A DNA stretch of 64,000 bases. Origin: Streptomyces sp. NBC_00249. GTDB taxonomy: Bacteria > Actinomycetota > Actinomycetes > Streptomycetales > Streptomycetaceae. Where the stretch lies: assembly GCF_026342355.1 (NCBI RefSeq), contig NZ_JAPEMV010000004.1, positions 310,001-374,000 on the forward strand, written 5' to 3'. Shown here piece by piece: positions 1-8,185 of the stretch. Below the pieces are notes generated by a model that was given only the letters and a program-made list of their open reading frames with translations, ran no database searches and was not told the DNA's origin. The stretch's first letter is position 1; each line of letters opens with the position of its first letter. Both the position numbers and the translations under genes were made by a program.

Positions 1-535
1 CCGCGACGGGCGCGAACCGGAGCCGGTCGGTGCGGGCCAGGCCGAAGATCAGCAGGACCAGTCCGGCGGTCGCGACCACCTCGCCGAGCAGCAGGTTCCC
101 CGCCGAGCGGTCGTGCGTGGACCACTTGACCAGCGGTTCGCCGAACATCGCGTCGGCCAGGACCGCGCCCCCGATCGCCCCGGCCGTCTGCGCGGACACG
201 TACGCCGCCACGTCACGCGCCGTGGGCCCGGACCCGGACCGGCGGGAGGTCCACCACTCGGCCGCCGTCACCACGGGGTTGAAGTGCGCTCCCGAGACGG
301 GGCCGAGGAGCACGATCAGCACGCCGAGACCGAGGACGGTGGCGGTGGAGTTGGCCAGCAGCTGGAGCGCCACGTCCTGGGTGAGGGCGGTGGCCTGGAT
401 GCCGGAGCCGACCACGACCGCCACCAGTGCGGCCGTGCCCACGCATTCGGCCGCGGCGCGGGCCGCCAGCGGTGAGCGGGCGGGGACGGGGACGGGGGTG
501 GGGACGGCGGTGGCCGCGGGGACGGTCGGGGACAC
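1..535 (-). CDS. Aquaporin/MIP-family channel, partial (C-terminus beyond window)
   Basis: The visible 178 residues give a MIP-family channel. A short Pro/Val-rich N-terminus is followed by hydrophobic helices and the first pore box HFNPVVT, the Asn-Pro-Val signature of aquaporins. I start it at the GTG whose message carries AGGAG about eight bases upstream. It lies just downstream of an ArsR repressor and near an arsenate reductase; in actinobacteria and rhizobia such aquaglyceroporins release arsenite made by the reductase. That role is inferred from context. The second NPA-type box is outside the window, so completeness cannot be judged. Confidence 0.85.
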   Translation of the reverse strand, partial: MSPTVPAATAVPTPVPVPARSPLAARAAAECVGTAALVAVVVGSGIQATALTQDVALQLLANSTATVLGLGVLIVLLGPVSGAHFNPVVTAAEWWTSRRSGSGPTARDVAAYVSAQTAGAIGGAVLADAMFGEPLVKWSTHDRSAGNLLLGEVVATAGLVLLIFGLARTDRLRFAPVA

Positions 536-570
536 GGAGGAGCTCCTGGAGGAGAGGGGCGGCGCGGGGG

Positions 571-882
571 TCAGCAGGAACGCCTGCGGCCCGTCTCGGA
601 GGTCTCGCGGGCGGCCTCGGCCAGGTCGGCGAACCGGCCGGCGAGGGATGCCATGACCTCCGGGCGCAGGCGGTAGTACGTGAACCGGCCGCACGGCTCG
701 GTGTCCACGATCCCGGCCTCCCGCAGCACCTTGAGGTGGTTGGAGAGGTTGGTCTGCCGGGCCCCCGTCTCCGCCACGAGATGGGTGGTGCAGAGCGTCT
801 CGTGGGCGAGCAGGTTCACGATCCGGAGCCTGAGCGGGTCCGACAGCACGTGGATCAGATCAGTGCCGGCTGACGTCATCAT
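571..882 (-). CDS. arsR: ArsR/SmtB-family metalloregulatory repressor
   Basis: A 103-residue winged-helix repressor of usual ArsR length. The recognition helix region reads TNLSNHLKVLREAGIV, followed by the wing GRFTYYRLRPE. A cysteine sits in the ETLCTTHLV segment, where classical ArsR proteins have metal-binding cysteines, but the CxC pair of plasmid ArsR is absent. The C-terminal residue is also Cys, so an unusual sensing site is possible. Two adjacent ATG codons could start it; I keep the first. It is divergent from the arsenate reductase and faces a shared palindromic operator. It probably represses both itself with the aquaporin gene and the reductase until arsenite binds. Confidence 0.9.
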   Translation of the reverse strand: MMTSAGTDLIHVLSDPLRLRIVNLLAHETLCTTHLVAETGARQTNLSNHLKVLREAGIVDTEPCGRFTYYRLRPEVMASLAGRFADLAEAARETSETGRRRSC

Positions 883-884
883 GG

Positions 885-914
885 GCTGATACTTTCACAT
901 CAGCGGAGGCTGAT
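885..914. promoter_or_regulatory. Nested palindromic operator between arsR and arsC
   Basis: GCTGAT, ATCAGC and GCTGAT follow one another, so two inverted repeats share the central half-site: one with an 8-base spacer (885-904) and one with a 4-base spacer (899-914). The outer half-sites also form a direct repeat of GCTGATAC. The element ends three bases before the arsR start codon, so ArsR bound here would block both divergent promoters. This is inferred from symmetry and position. Confidence 0.7.
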
Positions 915-985
915 ACGACAGTCCAGCCGACGCCGCATCGCCCCGCTCCGCCCCGCCCCGCCCCTGCCGCGAGAAGAGACCCGCC

Positions 986-1399
986 GTGACCGACAAGCCG
1001 TCCGTCCTGTTCGTCTGCGTCCACAACGCCGGCCGCTCGCAGATGGCCGCCGCCTGGCTGACCCACCTCGCCGGCGACCGCGTCGAGGTCCGCTCCGCCG
1101 GCTCGGCCCCGGCCGGGTCGGTGAACCCGGCCGCGGTCGAGGCCATGCGCGAGGTCGGCATCGACATGTCCGCCGCGACCCCCCGCATCCTCACCGTCGA
1201 CGCGGTGCGGGCCTCCGACGTGTGCATCACCATGGGCTGCGGCGACGCCTGCCCGGTCTTCCCGGGCAAGCGCTACCTCGACTGGAAGCTCGAGGACCCG
1301 GCCGGGCAGGGCGTCGAGGCCGTCCGCCCCATCCGTGACGAGATCAAGCGGCTCGTCGAGGGCTTGATCGCGGACATCGCGCCCGCGCCCTCCGCATAG
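986..1399 (+). CDS. arsC: Arsenate reductase of the low-molecular-weight phosphatase fold
   Basis: A 137-residue protein opening with VLFVCVHNAGRSQ, the C-x5-R anion loop of low-molecular-weight tyrosine phosphatases and thiol-dependent arsenate reductases. Later come TMGCGDACP and YLDWKLEDPAGQ; the Asp-Pro supplies the general acid and the extra cysteines suit a thiol relay. This combination matches actinobacterial arsenate reductases that use mycothiol/mycoredoxin or thioredoxin. It would convert arsenate to arsenite in the cytoplasm, for export through the neighbouring aquaporin-like channel. The GTG start is the only one ahead of the catalytic loop. The thiol partner is inference. Confidence 0.9.
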   Translation: MTDKPSVLFVCVHNAGRSQMAAAWLTHLAGDRVEVRSAGSAPAGSVNPAAVEAMREVGIDMSAATPRILTVDAVRASDVCITMGCGDACPVFPGKRYLDWKLEDPAGQGVEAVRPIRDEIKRLVEGLIADIAPAPSA

Positions 1400-1416
1400 G
1401 GCACACAACCGATCGT

Positions 1417-1470
1417 CCGGGCCGGGAGCGCCCGTGAGCCGGCCTGGCCCTCCTGGCCCTCCCGGCCCGG
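1417..1470. terminator. Bidirectional terminator between arsC and the flavoenzyme gene
   Basis: CCGGGCCGGGAG pairs perfectly with CTCCCGGCCCGG over 12 bases, with about 30 bases between the arms. It fills the gap between two convergent stop codons, as expected for an end shared by both transcripts. There is no U-tract, which is normal in Streptomyces. Confidence 0.6.
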
Positions 1471-1474
1471 TCCG

Positions 1475-2851
1475 TCAGGGCTTGATGTTCTGGTTCAGGT
1501 GGAACAGGTTGCCCGGGTCGTACGCGCGCTTGATCTCGACGAGGCGGTCGTAGTTGGTCTTGTAGTTGGCCCTGATCCGGCTCTGGTCGTCGTCGGCCAT
1601 GAAGTTGATGTACCCGCCCTCCTCCGAGTGCGGGGCGGTCGCCGCGTAGTAGTCGCGGACCCATGCGGTGTTGGCCTCGTTGGCGGCGGGGTCGGGCCAC
1701 ATTCCGGCGATGACGGTGGCGAACGAGGCGTCCCGGTAGGCGAAGGCCGTGGCGTCCGGTGCGACCCGGTGGCAGGCGCCGTTGATGGGGTAGATGTGCA
1801 TCGTCGAGTTCACGGCCGGCAGCCGCGGCCCGTACTCCCGGTGCGCCGCGATCGCCGCGTCACTGAGCTCGGTCACGAAGTTGGCCTTCCAGTAGTGCTG
1901 GAGACCGGGCGGTACGAGTGCGTCGAAGGCGCTGTTCAGCGCGGGATAGGGCATGGGCCCGACGTGTTCGGCCACGACGGGCGCGAAGTCGCGGAACGCC
2001 TGGACGGCGCCCGGTCCCTCCTCCAGCGGCCCCGCCCAGCACGCCACGATCAGGACGAACGGGTCGCCGTGCCGGTCCTCCGGGATGAACGGCAGCGGCG
2101 GGGCCAGCTGGAAGGCCGGGAACCCGCCGAGTTGCTCCGGCGCGTCGGCGATGTACTCGCTGAAGGAGCGCAGGACGGTGGCGGCGTCGTCCAGTTCGAA
2201 GAGCATCGGCCCGCCGTAGATGTCCTTGACGGGGGCGAGCTTGAACTCGAAGGAGGTCACCGCGCCGAAGTTGCCGCCGCCGCCGCGCAGGGCCCAGAAG
2301 AGGTCGGCGTTCTCCTCCTCGCTCGCGACGAGCAGGCGGCCGTCCGCGGTCACCACATCGGCGGAGATCAGGTTGTCGCAGCTCAGGCCCAGTCCGCGGG
2401 CCAGATAGCCGATGCCGCCGCCGAGGGTGAGCCCGCCGACACCGGTGGTCGAGATGATGCCCCCGGTCGTGGCGAGACCGAAGGCGTGCGTGGCCGCGTT
2501 GAAGTCGCCCCAGGTCGCGCCGCCTTCGGCGCGGGCCGTCCGGCGCGCGGCGTCGACGCGCACGCCGCGCATCCCGGACAGGTCGGCGACGACGCCGCCG
2601 TCGCAGGTGCCGAAGCCGGGCACGCTGTGCCCGCCGCCCCGCACCGCCAGGTCGAGCCCGTTCTCGCGCGCGAAGCCGACCGCGGCCATGACGTCGCCCG
2701 CGTTCGCGCAGCGCACGACGGCGGCCGGCCGCCTGTCGATCATGGCGTTGTTGACCTTGCGTGCCTCGTCGTAGGCCTCGTCGTCCGGTGTGACGACCGC
2801 ACCGCGGACACCTTCGCGCAACTGGTCGATCGAGAGCTTGCCCATGGTCAT
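1475..2851 (-). CDS. FAD-linked oxidoreductase, berberine-bridge (BBE) type
   Basis: A 458-residue flavoenzyme. The N-terminal FAD-binding domain has RGGGHS with His75, the usual 8-alpha-histidyl attachment residue. It continues with GGLTLGGGIGYL and GLSCDN, where Cys158 sits where bicovalent BBE enzymes attach the flavin a second time. The C-terminus YDPGNLFHLNQNIKP is the BBE tail. Such enzymes oxidise sugars, alkaloids or polyketide intermediates with oxygen; the substrate is not predictable here. There is no secretion signal. It stands alone, convergent with arsC, and nothing ties it to arsenic. Confidence 0.9.
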   Translation of the reverse strand: MTMGKLSIDQLREGVRGAVVTPDDEAYDEARKVNNAMIDRRPAAVVRCANAGDVMAAVGFARENGLDLAVRGGGHSVPGFGTCDGGVVADLSGMRGVRVDAARRTARAEGGATWGDFNAATHAFGLATTGGIISTTGVGGLTLGGGIGYLARGLGLSCDNLISADVVTADGRLLVASEEENADLFWALRGGGGNFGAVTSFEFKLAPVKDIYGGPMLFELDDAATVLRSFSEYIADAPEQLGGFPAFQLAPPLPFIPEDRHGDPFVLIVACWAGPLEEGPGAVQAFRDFAPVVAEHVGPMPYPALNSAFDALVPPGLQHYWKANFVTELSDAAIAAHREYGPRLPAVNSTMHIYPINGACHRVAPDATAFAYRDASFATVIAGMWPDPAANEANTAWVRDYYAATAPHSEEGGYINFMADDDQSRIRANYKTNYDRLVEIKRAYDPGNLFHLNQNIKP

Positions 2852-2997
2852 CGCTCCTCGGGCCCGCGCCCCACCGCGCGCCCTGCCGCTGAGCCCCCGC
2901 CCCTTTCACGCTACGCCGATGGCGCGAAGCCTCAACCGGAGACCGTCCGGGGGTCCGCCGGCGGTCTCCGGCGCGCACGGCGTCGACCGGCCGCCCC

Positions 2998-4389
2998 TCA
3001 GGCGACGGGCGCCGGGGTGTGGGTGCCGGTGGCGCCCCGGGTGAGGGCCCGGTGGGCCCGGGCGAGGCGGCGGACCGCCTCGGCCAGCCGGTCCGGCGGG
3101 AGGGTGTACGGGAGCCGGACGTGGCGTTCGAACGCGCCGCCGATCCCGAAGCGCGGTCCGGCCGCGATCGTCAGCCCGTGGTCCGGTGCGATCGCCGCGA
3201 GCCGTGAGCCGACGGGATCCGGGAAGCCCGCCCAGAGCGTGACGCCGCCGGCCGGGCAGGGTGCGTGGACCTCGGGCAGGTGCTCGGCGAGGGCGTCGCG
3301 CAAGGCCGCGCGCTGGACGCGCAGTTGCTCCAGGGCGTCGGGGTGTCCGGTGCGGTGCTCGTTCAGGAGGGCGGCCGTGGCCAGCTGTTCCACGACGGGC
3401 GTACCGAGGTCCGTGGCGGGGCGGGCCTGCGCGAGGCGGGCCAGCAGGGCGGGTTCGGCGCGGATCCAGCCGATGCGCAGGCCGCCCCAGATGCTCTTGG
3501 ACACCGAGCCGACGCTGATGGCGGCCGGGACGTACGCGGCGAAGGGTTCGGGCCGCTCCCCGTCCAGGGCCAGGTCGGCCAGGGTCTCGTCGACGATCGT
3601 GGGGCAGGGCAGCCTGAGCCCGCGGCGGACCTCCGCGGGCATGAACATGCCGGTCGGGTTGTGGAAGTCCGGGATCAGGTACGCCAGTCGGGCCGTACGG
3701 GCCGCCGTCAGGAGCTGCTCCGCGTCCCAGCCGGACGGGCCCAGGGCGACGGGCAGGAGCCGGGCGCGGGCTTCGGTGAACACCCTGATCGCGTGCGGAT
3801 AGGTGGGGTGGTCGATCAGCACCCGGTCGCGCGGCGACAGCAGCGTGCGCGCGAGGAGGCCGAGGGCGTGCTGCGCACCGCTGGTGATCATGATGTGGTC
3901 GGGGGCGGTGGGCAGTCCCCGGCGCCGGTACCAGCCGGCGACCGCTTCGCGCAGCTCGGCGGTCCCGTACCGGTCGTACCCGTGCCGCTCGAAGTGCCGG
4001 GGCAGCTGTTCGAGGGCGGTCGCGAAGGCGGCGTGGAGGATCTCGGAGGGTGCGGGGGGCGCGGCGAACGACAGGTCGATGTCCGCCGGGTCCTGGCCGG
4101 CCCCGCGCTCGGACGGCGTGTCGTGCGGGAGCCGTACGGTCGCCCTGGCGCGCGCCCTCGTGGCGAGGTAGCCGTGCTCGACGAGGGTGCGGTACGCGGC
4201 GCCGACCGTGGTCCGGCTGGTGCCGAGCGCGGTCGCCAGGTCGCGTTCGCCCGGCAGCTCCGCCCCGAGGCACAGGCGTCCGTCCAGGACCAGCAGCCGC
4301 AGCCGGTCGGAGAGCCGCCGGTGCCCGGGCCCGGGGCCCTCCTGCCAGTCCCCCACCATGCGGGCCACCGCGTGCGCGCTGATCTTCAT
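2998..4389 (-). CDS. MocR-type regulator (GntR HTH fused to a class I aminotransferase fold)
   Basis: A 463-residue MocR/PdxR-family protein. The first 80 residues form a GntR winged helix (LPGERDLATALGTSRTTVGAAYRTL). The remainder is a fold-type I aminotransferase domain with a PLP lysine in SVSKSIWGG and the GPRFGIGGAF C-terminal signature. PLP or a PLP adduct probably acts as effector. It is divergent from a YczE-like membrane protein, the classic YczR-YczE pairing, and an inverted repeat lies in the short gap. It probably controls that neighbour and itself. The effector is not known from sequence. Confidence 0.92.
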   Translation of the reverse strand: MKISAHAVARMVGDWQEGPGPGHRRLSDRLRLLVLDGRLCLGAELPGERDLATALGTSRTTVGAAYRTLVEHGYLATRARARATVRLPHDTPSERGAGQDPADIDLSFAAPPAPSEILHAAFATALEQLPRHFERHGYDRYGTAELREAVAGWYRRRGLPTAPDHIMITSGAQHALGLLARTLLSPRDRVLIDHPTYPHAIRVFTEARARLLPVALGPSGWDAEQLLTAARTARLAYLIPDFHNPTGMFMPAEVRRGLRLPCPTIVDETLADLALDGERPEPFAAYVPAAISVGSVSKSIWGGLRIGWIRAEPALLARLAQARPATDLGTPVVEQLATAALLNEHRTGHPDALEQLRVQRAALRDALAEHLPEVHAPCPAGGVTLWAGFPDPVGSRLAAIAPDHGLTIAAGPRFGIGGAFERHVRLPYTLPPDRLAEAVRRLARAHRALTRGATGTHTPAPVA

Positions 4390-4406
4390 CCGGCCAGGCT
4401 AGGCGA

Positions 4407-4431
4407 TCTGGCTATGGAATCGGATGCCAGA
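4407..4431. promoter_or_regulatory. Inverted repeat between the mocR-type and yczE-type genes
   Basis: TCTGGC and GCCAGA are perfect 6-base arms separated by 13 bases, 18 bases upstream of the regulator start. The site covers the most upstream possible ATG of the YczE-like gene. It is the best candidate operator for the MocR-type protein. Binding is inferred from symmetry and position only. Confidence 0.55.
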
Positions 4432-4450
4432 CGGCACCGAGGCTGGGGTC

Positions 4451-5110
4451 ATGCCCCCTTCCGCTCCTGCCCCTGCTCCCGCCCCCGTCGCGCCGCCCCG
4501 TATGAACGCCGTCGCCCAGCTGCGGGCGGGCCGCACCACGCGTCGCCTCCTCCAGCTCCTCGTCGGCCTGGTGGGGTACGGCGCCGCCGTCATGACGCTC
4601 GTCGAGTCCGGTCTCGGTACGGCCAGTTGGAGCGTGCTCACGGACGGCACGGCCCGGTCCCTCGGCCTCTCCTTCGGCTGGGCCACCAACCTGATCTCGC
4701 TGCTGGTGCTCCTCGCCTGGATCCCCCTGCGCGAGCTGCCGGGGCTCGGCACGCTCCTCAACGTCGCGCTCGTGGGCTTCGCCGCGGACGCCACCGCCGC
4801 CCTGCTCCCCCGCCCCGAGGGGACGGTGGCCGCGGTCGGGTACCTCCTCGTCGGCCTCGTCGCGCTGGCCTTCTTCGACGCGCTCTACCTCGGCGCGCGG
4901 TTCGGGTCGGGGCCGCGCGACGGCATCATGACCGGGCTCGTCCGCCTCACGCGCCTGCCGGTCGCGGTGGTGCGTACGGGCATCGACGTGGCCGTCGCCG
5001 GGGCCGGCTGGCTGCTGGGCGGAACCCTCGGTGTGGGGACGGTGCTCGTCGCGCTGTGCACGGGGCCGCTCGTCGGCTGGTTCCTGCCGCGCCTGACGGT
5101 CCGAGTATGA
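4451..5110 (+). CDS. YczE/YitT-like integral membrane protein
   Basis: About 219 residues with five to six hydrophobic segments and a Gly-rich GPRDGIMTGL stretch typical of the YczE family. Family members sit beside MocR-type regulators in many Gram-positive bacteria, and their transport or signalling role is not established. An in-frame ATG lies further upstream at 4424, inside the inverted repeat; I prefer the ATG at 4451, and ATG 4502 is also possible because the first residues are a Pro/Ala-rich linker. The function is probably linked to the ligand sensed by the divergent regulator, but this is a guess from neighbourhood. Confidence 0.8.
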   Translation: MPPSAPAPAPAPVAPPRMNAVAQLRAGRTTRRLLQLLVGLVGYGAAVMTLVESGLGTASWSVLTDGTARSLGLSFGWATNLISLLVLLAWIPLRELPGLGTLLNVALVGFAADATAALLPRPEGTVAAVGYLLVGLVALAFFDALYLGARFGSGPRDGIMTGLVRLTRLPVAVVRTGIDVAVAGAGWLLGGTLGVGTVLVALCTGPLVGWFLPRLTVRV

Positions 5111-5209
5111 GCAGCACCGGACCGAGGGCGGCCACCGTCACCCGGCCGCCGCGGCGACGGGTTCCGCGATGCGGGCCTCGACGGCCGGTCGGGCGTGGCT
5201 GTGCGGGGG

Positions 5210-5848
5210 TCAGAGCGCGGGTGCGGCGCTCTCCCAGGTGAAGCCGTCCGGGTCGGTGAAGGGGCCCGCGGGGCCCGTGAAGGCGATGCGGTGGGAGCCG
5301 GTGCCTTCGACGGGGAGGCCGACGTCCTTGGCGAGGGCGCGGCGCGGGTACAGCGCGAGCGTGACGGCGTCCGGCCCGGTGGCGAACTCGACGTACTTGC
5401 CGCCGAAGCTCTTCGCCACGGCGAGGCCCTGGCCGACGTAGAACTTCTTGCTGGCGGACACCTCGTCGGCGCCCAGCAGCAGCACCAGGTGGCCGATGGC
5501 GCGGGTGGCCGGGCCGGTGTCCTTCTTCGCCGACGTGGCGACCTTGAGGACCGTCCCGTCGGGGGCCTGGACGACGCCGCTGTAGCCCCAGAAGGACTTC
5601 TTGCCGGGCTTGAGCTCGGTGGCGCCGGCGGCGAGGGCGGCGTCGAGGAAGGCGTTGACGTCGGCCGGCTGGGCCACCGTGAGCGACAGCGCGAAACCGC
5701 GGAAGCCGGCCGTCGGCTCCTGCGAGGCCCGCAGCCGCACCCGGCCGCCCAGACCGAAGGCGGTGTAGAAGGATTCGGCGGCCTCGGTGTCGGCCACTTC
5801 GAGGGTCACGGAGGCGAGGGAAGCGAGGGAGGAGGTCATGTCCTTCAC
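5210..5848 (-). CDS. VOC-superfamily protein (two glyoxalase-like modules)
   Basis: A 212-residue protein with two beta-alpha-beta-beta-beta halves of the vicinal-oxygen-chelate fold. The first half begins ASVTLEVADTEAAESFYTAFG and ends with GVVQAPDGTVLKVA. The second begins GHLVLLLGADEVSASKKFYVGQG and ends GPFTDPDGFTWE. VOC proteins include glyoxalases, dioxygenases and drug-binding resistance proteins. Metal ligands are not obvious, so a binding rather than catalytic role is possible. The start may be the second Met (MTSS). It lies just downstream of an AraC regulator and a second VOC gene on the same strand, so all three may form one unit. Confidence 0.85.
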   Translation of the reverse strand: MKDMTSSLASLASVTLEVADTEAAESFYTAFGLGGRVRLRASQEPTAGFRGFALSLTVAQPADVNAFLDAALAAGATELKPGKKSFWGYSGVVQAPDGTVLKVATSAKKDTGPATRAIGHLVLLLGADEVSASKKFYVGQGLAVAKSFGGKYVEFATGPDAVTLALYPRRALAKDVGLPVEGTGSHRIAFTGPAGPFTDPDGFTWESAAPAL

Positions 5849-6261
5849 GCTAGTTCCGGGTCGGCCCCGGGTGCTTCTCGATTCCTGACCGTTCCCGCGA
5901 GCCGCCGGTAGTCGGCCGGCTCCATGCCGACGAGCGCGGTGAAACGGGCCCCGAAGATGCCCGGCGACGGGCAGCCGACGGCCCGGCGGACCTCGCCGAC
6001 ACCGAGGTCACCGGCCCGCAGCAGGGCCGTCGCGCGCTCGACGCGGCGGGCCGTCAGGTAGGCGTACGGCGAGGCGCCGTACGCGAGCCGGAACTCCCGG
6101 CTGAGCAGACCGGGCGCCATGCCCGCGTCCCGGGCGAGCGCCTCGACGTCCAGCGGCCGCGCGTGCTCGCGGTCGATGCGGTCCCGGACGCGGCGCAGCC
6201 GGGCGAGGTCCTTCAGGTGTTGCGCCGCCAGCAGTGCGCGCCTCCACGCGGGATGGCACAT
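5845..6261 (-). CDS. Short AraC-family transcriptional regulator
   Basis: About 138 residues, essentially only the AraC double helix-turn-helix: LDVEALARDAGMAPGLLSREFRLAYGASPYAYLTARRVERA, then a second HTH ending in FGARFTALVGMEPADYRRL. No effector domain is present. The ATG chosen has GGGGGA eight bases upstream in the message; longer in-frame readings add low-complexity residues. Its 3' end overlaps the possible first codon of the next VOC gene by four bases, and a VOC gene precedes it by 28 bases. This AraC-VOC pairing is common in actinobacteria, and the regulator probably controls its VOC partners. Confidence 0.85.
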   Translation of the reverse strand: MCHPAWRRALLAAQHLKDLARLRRVRDRIDREHARPLDVEALARDAGMAPGLLSREFRLAYGASPYAYLTARRVERATALLRAGDLGVGEVRRAVGCPSPGIFGARFTALVGMEPADYRRLAGTVRNREAPGADPELA

Positions 6262-6289
6262 GGCAGGTCCCCCTTCGTGATCGGACGGT

Positions 6290-6700
6290 TCAGCGGAGTT
6301 CCTGGATGCGGACCAGGTTGCCGGCGGGGTCGCGGAAGGCGCAGTCACGGACGCCGTACGGCTGCTCGGTGGGCTCCTGGACCACCTCGGCGTCGGTGGC
6401 CTGCACCTTCTCGAAGGTGGCGTCGAGGTCCTTCGTGGCGAGCAGGATCCAGCCGTAGGTGCCCTTGGCCATCATCTCGGCGATGGTGCGGCGCTCGGCG
6501 TCGCTGATGCCCGGGTCGGCGGCCGGCGGCGCCAGCAGGATCGACGTGCCCGGCTGCCCGGCGGGGCCGACGGTGATCCAGCGCATCTTTCCCTGCCCGA
6601 CGTCGCTGCGCACCTCGAAGCCGAGGGCGTCGCGGTAGAAGGCCAGGGAGGCCTCCGGGTCGTCGTGCGGGAGGGCGCTCGTGTGAATGGTGAGGTCCAT
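6290..6700 (-). CDS. VOC-family glyoxalase/bleomycin-resistance-like protein
   Basis: A 136-residue single VOC module beginning MDLTIHTSALPHDDPEASLAFYRDALG and ending YGVRDCAFRDPAGNLVRIQEL. The terminal RDPAGNLVRI is the usual last strand, with the metal-site region. It is first in a run with the AraC regulator and a second VOC gene. The ATG start gives a protein of normal family size; the frame stays open far upstream, but only as a high-GC accident. The substrate is unknown; small electrophiles or antibiotics are typical for relatives. Confidence 0.88.
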   Translation of the reverse strand: MDLTIHTSALPHDDPEASLAFYRDALGFEVRSDVGQGKMRWITVGPAGQPGTSILLAPPAADPGISDAERRTIAEMMAKGTYGWILLATKDLDATFEKVQATDAEVVQEPTEQPYGVRDCAFRDPAGNLVRIQELR

Positions 6701-6901
6701 GCCCGTCACGGTAACTCCGGTACCGCGTACGGCGCTTCTCCGATCCTGATCCGTCCGGACACCGCGCGCACCACCGCCCGGCGCGCCCCCGCGGCCGGGG
6801 CTCCGCGTCACACGGAAGGCGCAGCCGGACGGGCGGGGACGGGGACGGGCGGGTGGAATGGGGGAGCGGCCCTTCGCCTCGTTCGCCGCCGGGAGCAGCT
6901 C

Positions 6902-8185
6902 ATGAGTGTGCCGTCCGGGCCGTCGCCCGAGCCGTCCGGTCCGTCGGGTTCTTCCGCGCGGGTCGCCCGGATCGCGCGCGGGAGCGTGTCGGCCGTGCTG
7001 ATCACGCTCGCGTGCCTGCTCGTCCCCGTGTCGCTGCTCACCGTGTGGGTGCACGACATCGTGCTGGACACCCGCCGCTACGTGGCCACGGTGGCCCCGC
7101 TCGCCTCCGACCCGGCCGTCCAGGCGGCCGCCGTCGGGCGGATCGCGCAGGCCGCCGACGTACGGGTCGACGGGCCGCAGATCACCGCGGACCTCGCGAA
7201 GTGGCTGGAGGCCCAGGGGCTGCCGCCCCGGGTCGGTACGGCCGTCAAGGCGCTCGGGCCGCAGCTGGACGAGGCCGCCGACACGGCGGTGTCGAAGGTG
7301 GCGGCCCGCTTCGTCGAGGGCGAGCGCTTCGAGACGGTCTGGACCGGCGCCAACCGCGTGGCCCACGCCTCCGTGGTGCGGGCGCTCACCGGACACGGCC
7401 GGGGGCCGATCGAGGTGGAGGGCGGCACGGTCACCCTCGACATCGGCGCCGCCGTGGAGACGGTCAAGGAGGACCTCGTGAAGGCCGGGCTGGCCCCGGC
7501 CGAGAAGATCCCCGAGGTCAACAAGCAGATGGTGCTGTTCCACTCCGACGAGCTGGGGAAGATCCGGGGCGCGGTGCACCTCCTGGACGTCGCCGGGAAC
7601 TGGCTGCCGGTGTTCACGGTGCTGCTCGCGGCGGCCGGGGTGCTGCTCGCCCGGCGGCGCCGCCGGGCCCTGGTGACGACGGCGCTCTGCGCGGCCGGCG
7701 CCTGTCTGCTCGTCGCGCTCGGGCTGGTGGTCGCCCGCCACTACTACCTCGACCACCTCCCCGCCCAGGTGCAGTCCCCGGCGGCCGCCGCGGCCGTCTT
7801 CGACACCCTGGTGCACTTCCTGCGGGTCAGCCTCCGTACCGCGCTGGTCCTCGGGGTGGTCGTCGCCCTCGGCGCGTACCTCTCGGGCGCCGGACGGCTG
7901 CCGCTCGCGCTGCGCGGGAAGGCCGAGAGCGGGGCCGACGCGGCCGCCCGCTGGGGCGCGGGCCACGGGGTGCACGCCGGGGGCACCGGCCGGTGGGTGG
8001 AGGAGCACCGGCGGTGGCTGACGACCGGTGCGCTGCTGCTCGTCGCGCTGGTGTTCGCGCTGTGGAACCACCCGACGGTGCTCACGGTGCTGCTGCTCGT
8101 CCTCATCCTGCTGGCGGTGCTCGCCGTACTGGCGCTGCTCGCGGCGGGCGGCCGGGCCGACCCGGGCGCCGACCGGCGTCCTTAG
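6902..8185 (+). CDS. Membrane protein with large extracytoplasmic domain (paralogue of the 30.3-kb gene)
   Basis: A 427-residue protein of no family I can name. A Ser/Pro/Gly-rich N-terminus leads into one transmembrane helix (residues about 25-50). A roughly 170-residue extracytoplasmic region follows, with YVATVAPLASDPAVQ, GANRVAHASVVRAL and VTLDIGAAVETVKEDLV. Then come two helices around a RRRRR patch, another helix and a C-terminal hydrophobic pair. The gene at 30.3 kb shares this layout and most motifs but lacks the C-terminal extension. I start at an ATG well inside a longer open frame because upstream sequence is low-complexity. Its stop overlaps the convergent YihY gene by four bases. 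Confidence 0.85.
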   Translation: MSVPSGPSPEPSGPSGSSARVARIARGSVSAVLITLACLLVPVSLLTVWVHDIVLDTRRYVATVAPLASDPAVQAAAVGRIAQAADVRVDGPQITADLAKWLEAQGLPPRVGTAVKALGPQLDEAADTAVSKVAARFVEGERFETVWTGANRVAHASVVRALTGHGRGPIEVEGGTVTLDIGAAVETVKEDLVKAGLAPAEKIPEVNKQMVLFHSDELGKIRGAVHLLDVAGNWLPVFTVLLAAAGVLLARRRRRALVTTALCAAGACLLVALGLVVARHYYLDHLPAQVQSPAAAAAVFDTLVHFLRVSLRTALVLGVVVALGAYLSGAGRLPLALRGKAESGADAAARWGAGHGVHAGGTGRWVEEHRRWLTTGALLLVALVFALWNHPTVLTVLLLVLILLAVLAVLALLAAGGRADPGADRRP

